From JBAZOO01 sp041648735 (GTDB lineage: Bacteria > Verrucomicrobiota > Lentisphaeria > Oligosphaerales > CAITYL01), in contig JBAZOO010000056.1 of NCBI GenBank assembly GCA_041648735.1, positions 1-7,351 on the forward strand: 7,351 nt of DNA. Reading direction: 5' to 3'. Each line of letters starts with the position of its first letter. Position 1 is the first letter of the stretch. The notes beneath the pieces are model-generated. The model did not search any database. It worked only from the letters and a program-made list of their open reading frames with translations, and was not told where the DNA came from. Below, piece by piece: positions 1-6,275 of the stretch. Made by a program: the position numbers and the translations under genes.

Positions 1-143
1 GGGCAACGCGAGCGGCAGCGCCCGAGCGCAGCGCGGGCACGGGCCGGCCGCCAGGCCGGCAGCGGGCAACGCGAGCGGCAGCGCCCGAGCGCAGCGCGGG
101 CACGGGCCGGCCGCCAGGCCGGCAGCGAGCAACGCGAGCGGCA
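1..143. repeat. 63-bp GC-rich tandem repeat array, 2.3 copies visible
   Basis: Two identical 63-bp units (1-63 and 64-126) are followed by a 17-bp partial third unit (127-143) with one early mismatch (gag for ggg). Each unit contains a perfect hairpin: arms GCCGGCC and GGCCGGC around a GCCA loop (43-60, repeated at 106-123). A weaker one has GCCCG/CGGGC arms (20-38). The array touches the window edge, so its full length is unknown. It lies just past the 3' end of the minus-strand operon ending at 188. The period is a multiple of three and no stop interrupts frame 1 on the plus strand, so a coding repeat cannot be fully excluded. With no recognisable protein, I read it as intergenic. Its hairpins could act as a 3' mRNA barrier or weak terminator, but there is no T-run. 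Confidence 0.9.
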
Positions 144-187
144 ATCCCGCCCCCTCCGCCATCCTTGCCCTTGCCGACCAACAGGCA

Positions 188-1066
188 TTATTTGCCGGCC
201 GGCGCCTCGACGCGCCGGAAATCCCGCCCCTCGACCGCGGCCCGCCCCCCCGTCACCCCCACCCGGCCGATCTCCGGATCGCGGACCAAGGCGGGCGTCG
301 ATCCCTCGGTGGGGACCAGGAAGCGCTCCTGGAGCAGGCGCAGGTTGAAATCGTAGACGCGATATTGGACCAGGCGTGGCCGGAACAAGCTCAGCATGTG
401 GATGTTGCTGTTCCCATCCAGCTCGCATTGCGGCTTGAACCCGCTGATGCTGGGCCCCAGGCGCTCCACGCCATAGACCCGCCGGTCATCCTCCACGAGC
501 AAGGCCAAGCCCCCCTCCGGCCCGTCGCGGAACTGAAGCAGGCTGAGCTGCCGCCGGCGCACCGGGGCATCCAGCGACTCGGCGGGGACGCCAAACTCGG
601 TTTTCCAAAGGGTGACCCCGGCATTGACCTTGAAACTCACCGGCACCGACGCGTAGACCCGATCCAGCCGCGGATGTCCGGCAATCACCTGAACCTGGTA
701 GACATCCTCCTCTTGAAGCGGGAAATGCTCGTTGAGCCGAACCCGCAGCAGCTTCTGCTCGCCGGCGTTCAGGATCAGGCCGGCCGCCGGGTTCGGGGGG
801 AGGTTGCCGAGGGCAAGCACCAGTTGCCGCTTTTGGGAGGAAACGTCAAACCGCAGGAACGCCCGCGGGTCGTCTTCCGCAAAGATCAAAGGGGTGCCGG
901 TATTGTTGCGGAGCGTGATTTCAAGCTTGACCGCCTCATAGGGGAGATAGTCGGCCCGGTCGGCCTTCACCTGCACCAGCAACTGCGCCCGGACGGGCAG
1001 GAGGCCGGCCAGCAGGAGGCACAGGGCAAAGACAATCCGGGGCGGCACGGACAAACGGCGGGTCAT
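188..1066 (-). CDS. Secreted protein of unknown function with Ig-like N-terminal region
   Basis: I do not recognise this family. The 292-residue product starts with a clear Sec signal peptide: a positive N-terminus (MTRR), a hydrophobic core at about residues 11-23 (IVFALCLLLAGLL) and a likely cleavage after PVRA27. Residues 28-150 alternate short hydrophobic strands and contain VKLEITLRNNTGTPL (46-60), the pattern of a beta-sandwich domain of the BsuPI/CARDB/macroglobulin kind. Residues 150-292 have no known motif. The start at 1066 is preferred over an upstream in-frame ATG at 1123, because AGGAG (1078-1074) sits 7 nt upstream and the signal peptide begins there; the longer start would overlap the preceding gene. 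It is the last gene of the metallophosphoesterase-heptosyltransferase operon, 22 bp behind the latter. An envelope or periplasmic role is inferred from the signal peptide and context only. Confidence 0.85.
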   Translation of the reverse strand: MTRRLSVPPRIVFALCLLLAGLLPVRAQLLVQVKADRADYLPYEAVKLEITLRNNTGTPLIFAEDDPRAFLRFDVSSQKRQLVLALGNLPPNPAAGLILNAGEQKLLRVRLNEHFPLQEEDVYQVQVIAGHPRLDRVYASVPVSFKVNAGVTLWKTEFGVPAESLDAPVRRRQLSLLQFRDGPEGGLALLVEDDRRVYGVERLGPSISGFKPQCELDGNSNIHMLSLFRPRLVQYRVYDFNLRLLQERFLVPTEGSTPALVRDPEIGRVGVTGGRAAVEGRDFRRVEAPAGK

Positions 1067-1073
1067 GGGAATT

Positions 1074-1078
1074 CTCCT
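1074..1078 (-). promoter_or_regulatory. Ribosome binding site of the secreted-protein gene
   Basis: AGGAG on the minus strand lies 7 nt upstream of the ATG at 1066-1064. It fixes the start and rules out the longer in-frame start at 1123. Confidence 0.75.
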
Positions 1079-1088
1079 GGGTGAAGGG

Positions 1089-2153
1089 TCAGGGAGGTGG
1101 GGGGATGGCGGCCAACAGCCCATCCACGGCCGCCAGCGCCTGCGTGGGGGTCACGTGCCCCCAGCACCGGGTTTCCGCCTGGCGGCAATCCGCCTTGAAA
1201 CAGGGAGCTTCGGGGCAGTCGCCCCGAAGGACGGCCGACCGGCTCCCATACGGCCCGGTCAAGGCCGGATCCGTCGGCCCGAAAAACGCCACGGTCGGCT
1301 GGCCGGCCGCCGCGGCGAGGTGGATCGGGCCGCTGTCATTGGCGACCAGAATGCCGCAGCGCCGCAACAGTTCAAGCAGCTCAAGCACCCCGGTCTGCCC
1401 CATGAGGTTCACGGCCGGCCACGCCGGCCGCGAACGCAAGGCGAGGATCCGCTCCCCCACCGGCCGCTCCGCCGCGGTGCCGACCAGAAGGGCGGCGCCG
1501 CCGGGGTGGCGCTCCGCCAACCCGTCCAGCAACGCCGCAAAGGACTCGCCCGGCCACATCTTGGAGGGCCAGCGGGCGCTGGGGGCGACGGCCAGGAGGG
1601 GGGAACGCCCGGCCACCCCCGCCGCCCGCAACAACGCCTCCACCTGGGCCCGGACATCCGCCGGCCGCGCCAAGACGGGAAAGACGGCCGCGCCGGCGGC
1701 GGCGGCGGAAATGCCCAGCGCCTGCCGGGCCAAGGCCAAATTGCGCTCCACGGCGTGCCGCGCCGGCGGCGGCGGGCTGACGGTTTCCGTGTAGAACCAG
1801 CGGGCGCCCTCCCGCGCCTGGCGGAACCCGACCCGCCGCGACCCGCCGGCACACCAGGCAAGGAGTCCACTGCGCAGCAACCCTTGGAAGTCCAGGATCC
1901 AGTCGAACCGTTGCCGCCGCAAGTCCCGGGCGAAGGCGGCCAGCTCCCCCCAGTGCGCCGGTTGCGCCCACCGCCGGCGGCGGAACGGCAGCACCGCATC
2001 CACCGCCGGGCAAAGCCGCACCAGCGGCGCGTACTCCTCGTTGACCAGCCACGCCAGCTCCGCGTCCGGCAGCGTGCGCCGCACCAGCGCCACGGCCGGC
2101 AAGGTATGCACCACATCACCCAGACTGCTCGGTTTGACGATCAGGATTTTCAC
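1089..2153 (-). CDS. waaC: ADP-heptose:LPS heptosyltransferase (GT9, WaaC-like)
   Basis: This 354-residue protein belongs to glycosyltransferase family 9, which transfers L-glycero-D-manno-heptose from ADP-heptose to the inner core of lipopolysaccharide at the cytoplasmic face of the inner membrane. The N-terminus (MKILIVKPSSLGDVVHTLPA) matches the WaaC pattern and places Asp13 at the catalytic aspartate position of E. coli WaaC. DFQGLLRSG (88-96), FRQARE (110-115) and HAVERN (133-138) also match WaaC landmarks by recall. In the C-terminal Rossmann half, WPSKMWP (195-201) and NDSGPIHLAA (272-281) form the nucleotide-sugar site, followed by GPTDP (292-296) and cysteines at 313, 318, 323 and 330. 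The start codon is GTG and no good Shine-Dalgarno lies at normal distance, so translation may be coupled to the upstream metallophosphoesterase, whose stop is 23 bp away. WaaF or another heptosyltransferase of the same family is possible. Confidence 0.92.
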   Translation of the reverse strand: MKILIVKPSSLGDVVHTLPAVALVRRTLPDAELAWLVNEEYAPLVRLCPAVDAVLPFRRRRWAQPAHWGELAAFARDLRRQRFDWILDFQGLLRSGLLAWCAGGSRRVGFRQAREGARWFYTETVSPPPPARHAVERNLALARQALGISAAAAGAAVFPVLARPADVRAQVEALLRAAGVAGRSPLLAVAPSARWPSKMWPGESFAALLDGLAERHPGGAALLVGTAAERPVGERILALRSRPAWPAVNLMGQTGVLELLELLRRCGILVANDSGPIHLAAAAGQPTVAFFGPTDPALTGPYGSRSAVLRGDCPEAPCFKADCRQAETRCWGHVTPTQALAAVDGLLAAIPPPP

Positions 2154-2176
2154 GGTGTCAAAAGGGGCGAATGACC

Positions 2177-2905
2177 TCAGCGGCCCAAGCTGAGCCGGTG
2201 CGCCAGCTTTTCCGGCAAGTCCGCCGCCAGGATCTTCTCCTGGGCCGCGGCAATGTCGTACTCCACCCGGTGCAGTTGGACGCGCATCTCGTCGGTGTCA
2301 AAGGTCGCGAAGGCGGCGCGCGTGTCCCCGTCCCGCGGCTGGCCGACACTGCCGACATTGATCATGTACTTGTGTCCGGGCAGCAGCTTGAGATCCTCGT
2401 ACTTCTCGCTGGAGAGCCGACCGAACTTCTCGAAGACCAGCGGGACATGGGTGTGGCCAAAGAAGCAGACCTGGGTGAACTGGTAGTGCAGGCTCGCCTC
2501 GGCGGTGAGGCTTTCAAAGACATAGCCCCACTTTTCCGGCATGTCCAAGGTGGCATGGACCAAGGTCATCTTGGTGCCCAGCGTGCGTTGCAGCGGCAAG
2601 GAACCGAGCCACGCCCGGTCTCCCTCGCTGAGCTGGTGGCGGGTCCAGTCGATGGCATGGGCCGCCTGGGGGTTGAAGCCGTTCAGTTCGTCGTGGCAGG
2701 CCGCCTGCTCGTCGTGGTTGCCCTTGACAATGACCTCGGGCCCCAGGTCGCGGATGATCTTGACGCATTCGGCGGGATTGGCGTTGTAGCCAACAATGTC
2801 ACCGATGCAGAGGTAGCGCTCGACCGCCAATTCCTGGCAGCGCCGCAACACGACTTGTAACGCTTCAAGATTGGCGTGGATGTCCCCTACAATGGCATAT
2901 TTCAT
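2177..2905 (-). CDS. Calcineurin-like metallophosphoesterase (YfcE/ApaH-related)
   Basis: The 242-residue product has the full metal-binding motif set of the calcineurin-like phosphoesterase fold: GDIH (D8, H10), GDIVGY (D36), GNHDE (N63, H64), VHATLD (H117) and GHTH (H151, H153), followed by INVGSVGQPRDGD (182-194). It is compact, without signal peptide or membrane segment, and so cytoplasmic. This small Metallophos_2 type includes phosphodiesterases and phosphatases of varied substrate; the substrate cannot be read from sequence. The start at 2905 gives the usual N-terminus (MKYAIVGDIHANLEAL) directly at the first motif. A longer in-frame version from 2989 adds 28 residues unlike the family and runs almost to the upstream terminator. 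The RBS is weak (CAGG about 10 nt upstream). It is the first gene of the operon with waaC and the secreted protein. No convincing promoter was found in 2906-2999, although one is expected after the terminator. Confidence 0.92.
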   Translation of the reverse strand: MKYAIVGDIHANLEALQVVLRRCQELAVERYLCIGDIVGYNANPAECVKIIRDLGPEVIVKGNHDEQAACHDELNGFNPQAAHAIDWTRHQLSEGDRAWLGSLPLQRTLGTKMTLVHATLDMPEKWGYVFESLTAEASLHYQFTQVCFFGHTHVPLVFEKFGRLSSEKYEDLKLLPGHKYMINVGSVGQPRDGDTRAAFATFDTDEMRVQLHRVEYDIAAAQEKILAADLPEKLAHRLSLGR

Positions 2906-2999
2906 GGACGGAAAACCTGTTGGGCCAAACCGCGGCCTGCCCCCAACTGCGAGCGTTTCACGGCCGGCAAAACGCGAGGCGCCGGGCAATCATTGCAAG

Positions 3000-3034
3000 A
3001 AAAAAAGACCGGCCCTTACTGTATTGCCGGGCCG
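3000..3034 (-). terminator. Rho-independent terminator after the DUF2851 gene
   Basis: Read on the minus strand, a CGGCCC/GGGCCG stem (3034-3029 with 3015-3010) encloses a 13-nt loop, and after three bases comes a run of seven T (3006-3000). It starts 7 nt after the stop codon at 3044-3042. The loop is rather large. An alternative CCGGC/GCCGG pairing exists within the same stretch, but position and T-run fit a terminator that separates DUF2851 from the metallophosphoesterase operon. Confidence 0.65.
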
Positions 3035-3041
3035 CCGGCCT

Positions 3042-4478
3042 TCAACCCGTCGCCAAGCGGAATGGACAGTTTTCGCAATCCCCGGCAAATGGCCGGCAAA
3101 AATCGTGCTGGATCTGCAAAAGCCCCTGCTGCTCCACCGCCCGCCGGGCCACTTCCCGAAGGCGGCTGGGCGGGACCAGCAGCCGATGGGCCGCCTCTTC
3201 CAGACGCCGGTTGCCTTGCAGGGGCGGCAGCTCGGCAAAGGCGGTGAACGCCCGGTCCGCCACCACCTCCTCGCCCGTCTGCCGGGCAATGGCGGCCAGG
3301 CCGGGCAACAGGACGTTCGCCAGGATGTCGCGGATCCGGCCAAGCCCAAGCCGGGCACTCCCGGCCGGTGCCGCCGTGGCGAGGGACGCCTGCTCCAAGG
3401 AACGGCGGAGCGCCGTGGCCGTCGGCGCGTTGCCCGCCATCCCCCGAAGCCACTGCACCGGCTGGCAGCGGCAAAGGTCAAGCCAAGCCGCCCCGGCGCG
3501 CAACCGGCGGTCGGGCCGGTTGCAGGGGCGCTGCAAGCCCCGCTGCCAAGCCAAGTCCGGCAGCGGCGTCCGCCCGGAACGCCACCAGCAATCCCACCAT
3601 TCGCGGAGCCGCTCCCGGCCGGCCGCGGCCACTGGGCGGCGCGTCGGATCCGGCAGCAGCCCCGCCGTCCCGAGCAGGATCGCCTCCCGGGCCAGGCCGG
3701 AACCGGCCTCCCGCAGTGCGGCCAACGGCAGCCCCGCCGCCAAGCGCAGCATGGGCTCCCGGTTCATCTTGTAGCCCAGCGCCTCGAACACCCCGGCGTA
3801 GAGCGCCTGGTCGAACCCAGCCACGGCCCCGGCGCGGAGCAGCCGCTCCACCCGTTCGCCAAAACGCGCCGCTCCCGCGCGCCGCAGCAGTTCCCGCAAC
3901 TCCGGATTCTCCCGCTCCGCCAACCCGAGCGCACAGCCGCCGGGCCGCACCCGGCTGGCATAGGGATAGTTCTCCTCCCATGCCTGGAGCAACTCCTGCC
4001 AGGCCCCGGCCAGATGCGGCTTCAGCGCCAGCAGCGGCAGGGGCGGCGTCCCCTCGCCGGCCACGCCATCCCAGACCACATGGAGCGCCACCTGCGCATA
4101 GCGCGGATCCCGGTCATGCCCGTGCCGGAACCAGTCGCGGGGGTCGCGATGCACCTCCACGTCGCCGGCCATTGGCTGGCCGTCCACGCAGAAGCGGGCG
4201 TGGTGGAAGTCCGGGCCGGCCGCCACGTTCCACAGCCCCGGGTACTGGACTTCCAGCCGCCGCCCGTCCGCCAGCCGGATGGGTGGCGCCAAGCGTTGCT
4301 CGTTCCAGATGATTTGCAGGAAGCGCTCGGCGCAGGCGGGGGATGCGAGGGGCGGGGACGTGTCGTATATTTCGCCATGCCCGCGCTGCTCAAGGGCTCC
4401 CGCCGCCAGCCGGCCGAGCCAGCCATCCCGGAACTGCCGATAGGCTGCCCACAACCCGTTGAAGTGGAGATCGGACAT
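3042..4478 (-). CDS. DUF2851 family protein, possible PD-(D/E)XK-like nuclease
   Basis: The 478-residue product fits DUF2851, a bacterial family without established function known best from Bacteroidota and PVC bacteria. Its signature is PGLWNVAAGPDFHHA (80-94) followed by GDVEVHRDPRDWFRHGHD (105-122) and ALHVVW (131-136). The N-terminus also has the family-like ERFLQIIWNEQRL (51-63). GPD90 followed 17 residues later by E108-V-H110 resembles a PD-(D/E)XK core with His replacing Lys; this is my inference. Near the C-terminus, C461, C468 and C471 (CENCPF) could bind a metal or Fe-S cluster. There is no signal peptide, so it is probably cytoplasmic. The start at 4478 is supported by AGGAGG 6 nt upstream; a longer in-frame start at 4550 is less likely. 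It is divergent from htrA with overlapping start codons, has its own likely promoter at 4564-4591, and is followed by its own terminator. Confidence 0.88.
   Translation of the reverse strand: MSDLHFNGLWAAYRQFRDGWLGRLAAGALEQRGHGEIYDTSPPLASPACAERFLQIIWNEQRLAPPIRLADGRRLEVQYPGLWNVAAGPDFHHARFCVDGQPMAGDVEVHRDPRDWFRHGHDRDPRYAQVALHVVWDGVAGEGTPPLPLLALKPHLAGAWQELLQAWEENYPYASRVRPGGCALGLAERENPELRELLRRAGAARFGERVERLLRAGAVAGFDQALYAGVFEALGYKMNREPMLRLAAGLPLAALREAGSGLAREAILLGTAGLLPDPTRRPVAAAGRERLREWWDCWWRSGRTPLPDLAWQRGLQRPCNRPDRRLRAGAAWLDLCRCQPVQWLRGMAGNAPTATALRRSLEQASLATAAPAGSARLGLGRIRDILANVLLPGLAAIARQTGEEVVADRAFTAFAELPPLQGNRRLEEAAHRLLVPPSRLREVARRAVEQQGLLQIQHDFCRPFAGDCENCPFRLATG
4466..4470 (+). promoter_or_regulatory. 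Ribosome binding site of htrA, inside DUF2851 codons
   Basis: GGAG(A) lies 7 nt upstream of the ATG at 4477-4479 and supports this start over the in-frame TTG at 4459. It falls within the antisense of codons 3-5 of the divergent DUF2851 gene, so the same bases serve both genes. Confidence 0.65.
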
Positions 4479-5919
4479 GTCGCACCTCCTGGCCACCCCC
4501 GTGGGGAACCCTGGCCCTGAACCGCGCCTCGCCACCGCCCATCCCGCCATTCACTACATACAAATAATAGCATTCATTTTGCTACTTGCAAGTGGCCTCG
4601 CATCCGGGGCCGGCGCCGCCCCACCCGCGCCACCGCCCAGCTCCGCCCGCGAAACCCCCGTGGTGGCCGCCAGCCGCCAGACCCTGCCCAGCGTCGTCAA
4701 CATCAGCACGGAACGGCTGGTGCCGGTGGTGGATCCGTTCCATGCCTATTTCGCCGAGTTCTTCGGCCGCCAGCCGCCGATCCGCAAGGAGGCCGTGCCC
4801 TTGGGCAGCGGCGTCATCATCGACCGTTGCGGACTCATCTTGACCAACTATCACGTCGTCTACCGCGGCACGAGGCTGTCCGTCCGCCTGGCGGATGGCA
4901 GCCTCTACCCCGCCGACCGCCTGGCCGTGGATCCGGCCAACGACCTCGCCCTGCTGCTCATCCGGGCGCCGGCGGCCGGCCCCGAGTTCCAGCCGGTCGC
5001 CTTCGGCATTCCCGACGATCTGCTGCTGGGGGAGACGCTGATCGCGGTCGGCAACCCCTTCGGCCTGGAAAACACCGTTTCCGTCGGCGTGCTCAGCGCC
5101 CGCAACCGCACCTTGGCGGAGGGCGACCACGTGTTCAATGACATCCTCCAGACGGACGCCGCCATCAACCCCGGCAACAGCGGCGGCCCCTTGGTCAACG
5201 GTGACGGCCAGCTCGTGGGCATCAACCTGGCCATCCGCCGCGATGCGGAGGGGATCGGCTTCGCCATCCCGCTGCGCCGGATCGAGGCCGTGCTCGCTTC
5301 CTGGCTGCGGCCGGAGCGCGTCGCCACCGCCTGGTGCGGCCTGCTCCCGGAAACCACGTTGACCGACCTTCGCCACACCCGCGCGGCCATCGCCCGGGTC
5401 ACCCCAGGCGGCCCCGCCGCCGCCGCGGGGCTCACCGCCGGCGACGTCGTGCTCCGGGCCAACGGCACCCCCGTCACCCGCGCCATCGAACTGAGCCGGC
5501 TGCTCTGGCGGCTGCGGAGGGGCGACCGGCTGCAACTCGACTTGGCGGACGGCCGCCGCGTCAGCTTCACCCTCCCGGAAATGCCCGACGACGTGCTGAT
5601 CCGCGAACGGCTCGGCATGGAACTCCAGGAACTTACCCCCACCCTGCTCCGGGCCATGAACCTCCCGGCCAACCTCGCCAGCCGCGGCCTGGTGCTCAGC
5701 TCCCTGGCCGCCGACTGCCCGGCCGCCGCCTTGGGCGCCCAGCGTGGCGACCTCCTGCTCGCCGCCAATGACGGGCCGATCACCTCCCTGGGGGATTTCG
5801 CCCAAGCCCTGCGCCGTGCCTCCCGCGACGGCGGCCTCCACCTTACGCTCCTGAAAATCCAAGTCCGCAATGGACAGGCGCTGGCCAGGCAATACAGTAT
5901 TTCCATCCCATTCCCCTGA
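4477..5919 (+). CDS. htrA: HtrA/DegP-type periplasmic serine protease with two PDZ domains
   Basis: The 480-residue product is a Deg/HtrA protease, which degrades or refolds damaged envelope proteins in the periplasm. A hydrophobic segment at about residues 28-41 (YIQIIAFILLLASG) acts as signal peptide or membrane anchor, after an unusually long polar N-region. The trypsin-like domain spans about 66-280 with the complete catalytic triad: H126 in TNYHVV, D156 in DPANDLALL and S235 in GNSGGPL. PDZ1 covers about 285-368 and PDZ2 about 378-465, giving a DegP-like layout of usual length. The start at 4477 follows GGAGA at good spacing. Starts further downstream have no good RBS, though an ATT or TTG start nearer the hydrophobic segment cannot be excluded. 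The codons at about 4549-4590 are AT-rich and include three ATA, unlike the rest of the gene. It leads an apparent operon with the FtsB-like gene (19 bp) and the hydro-lyase beta subunit. Confidence 0.95.
   Translation: MSHLLATPVGNPGPEPRLATAHPAIHYIQIIAFILLLASGLASGAGAAPPAPPPSSARETPVVAASRQTLPSVVNISTERLVPVVDPFHAYFAEFFGRQPPIRKEAVPLGSGVIIDRCGLILTNYHVVYRGTRLSVRLADGSLYPADRLAVDPANDLALLLIRAPAAGPEFQPVAFGIPDDLLLGETLIAVGNPFGLENTVSVGVLSARNRTLAEGDHVFNDILQTDAAINPGNSGGPLVNGDGQLVGINLAIRRDAEGIGFAIPLRRIEAVLASWLRPERVATAWCGLLPETTLTDLRHTRAAIARVTPGGPAAAAGLTAGDVVLRANGTPVTRAIELSRLLWRLRRGDRLQLDLADGRRVSFTLPEMPDDVLIRERLGMELQELTPTLLRAMNLPANLASRGLVLSSLAADCPAAALGAQRGDLLLAANDGPITSLGDFAQALRRASRDGGLHLTLLKIQVRNGQALARQYSISIPFP
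4485..4490 (-). promoter_or_regulatory. Ribosome binding site of the DUF2851 gene, inside htrA codons
   Basis: Minus-strand AGGAGG (4490-4485) lies 6 nt upstream of the ATG at 4478-4476. It is near-consensus and decides the DUF2851 start. On the plus strand the same bases encode residues 3-5 of HtrA. Confidence 0.75.
4564..4591 (-). promoter_or_regulatory. Likely sigma70-type promoter of the DUF2851 gene
   Basis: On the minus strand TTGCAA (4591-4586) and TATTAT (4569-4564) are separated by 16 bp, matching 4 of 6 and 5 of 6 of the sigma70 consensus. Transcription would begin near 4557 and give an approximately 80-nt leader before the DUF2851 ATG. The -35 box is the centre of a perfect 10-bp palindrome, ACTTGCAAGT (4584-4593). 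The site lies in an AT-rich island that also encodes the htrA signal peptide, so chance similarity driven by AT content is possible. Confidence 0.45.
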
Positions 5920-5929
5920 AGCCGCGCCT

Positions 5930-5935
5930 GGAGGT
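5930..5935 (+). promoter_or_regulatory. Ribosome binding site of the FtsB-like gene
   Basis: GGAGGT is the strongest Shine-Dalgarno in the htrA-ftsB gap but stands only 3-4 nt before the GTG at 5939. A second candidate, AAGGA (5943-5947), is 9 nt before another in-frame GTG at 5957, so the start is not settled. Confidence 0.5.
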
Positions 5936-5938
5936 GCC

Positions 5939-6262
5939 GTGAAAGGATCCACCGCCGTGAACGTGATCAATGCCGCTTTCGCCATTGGCGCGCTGCTGCT
6001 GCTGGTCGCGGGCGCCCTGACCATCTACCCCAACTACAACCGCAACAACCACTTGAAAGTTGAGTTGGAGGAGATGGACAAGGCCATCCAGGAACAGCGC
6101 CGCGTCAGCCAGCAGCTCCGGGCTGAAATCGAGGCGCTGCGGACCGACAACCAGACCATCGAACGCACCGCCCGCGAGCATTTCGACCTCTGCCGGGAGG
6201 GGGAGACCATCTACCAGTTCGAGGACGCCGGCCGCCGCGACCCCATCTCGCCGCCCCGCTGA
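5939..6262 (+). CDS. ftsB: FtsB/DivIC-like septum formation initiator protein
   Basis: The product of about 107 residues has the FtsB/DivIC layout: a short cytoplasmic N-terminus, one membrane segment at about residues 9-30 (VINAAFAIGALLLLVAGALT), a charged coiled coil at about 38-75, and the family's C-terminal signature IERTAREHFDLCREGETIYQF (74-94). In well-studied bacteria FtsB pairs with FtsL and links FtsQ to the septal synthase FtsWI at the division site. Length is close to E. coli FtsB (about 103 residues). The start is uncertain: GTG at 5939 follows a strong but close GGAGGT, GTG at 5957 (101 residues) follows AAGGA at better spacing, and an upstream ATG at 5870 would overlap htrA by 50 bp and is unlikely. 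Its position between a protease gene and a hydro-lyase subunit gene gives no direct functional hint. DivIC and FtsB cannot be separated by sequence alone here. Confidence 0.88.
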   Translation: MKGSTAVNVINAAFAIGALLLLVAGALTIYPNYNRNNHLKVELEEMDKAIQEQRRVSQQLRAEIEALRTDNQTIERTAREHFDLCREGETIYQFEDAGRRDPISPPR

Positions 6263-6275
6263 AGGATGCCCGCCC

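Noticed and set aside
1..143. CRISPR array
   Set aside because: The 63-bp units are directly adjacent with no unique spacers.
365..1084. A 239-codon plus-strand open frame opposite the secreted protein gene
   Set aside because: The minus strand has a signal peptide, a well-placed RBS and an operon position; the plus frame has none of these.
1065..2174. A 369-codon plus-strand open frame opposite waaC
   Set aside because: It is Arg/Pro/Gly-rich with no motif, while the opposite strand matches WaaC across its whole length.
4360..4450. Promoter for htrA inside the DUF2851 gene, around TATATT at 4366-4371
   Set aside because: A promoter is expected in this area, but no acceptable -35 element was found at the right distance.
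2871..4520. A 549-codon plus-strand open frame opposite DUF2851 and the metallophosphoesterase start
   Set aside because: It is antisense to two genes with clear family motifs, is rich in Pro/Arg/Gly, has no recognisable motif and runs across the terminator. Long antisense frames are expected at this GC content.
4582..6024. A 480-codon minus-strand open frame opposite htrA
   Set aside because: The plus frame holds the full HtrA triad and PDZ domains. The antisense product is Gly/Ala/Gln-rich without motifs.
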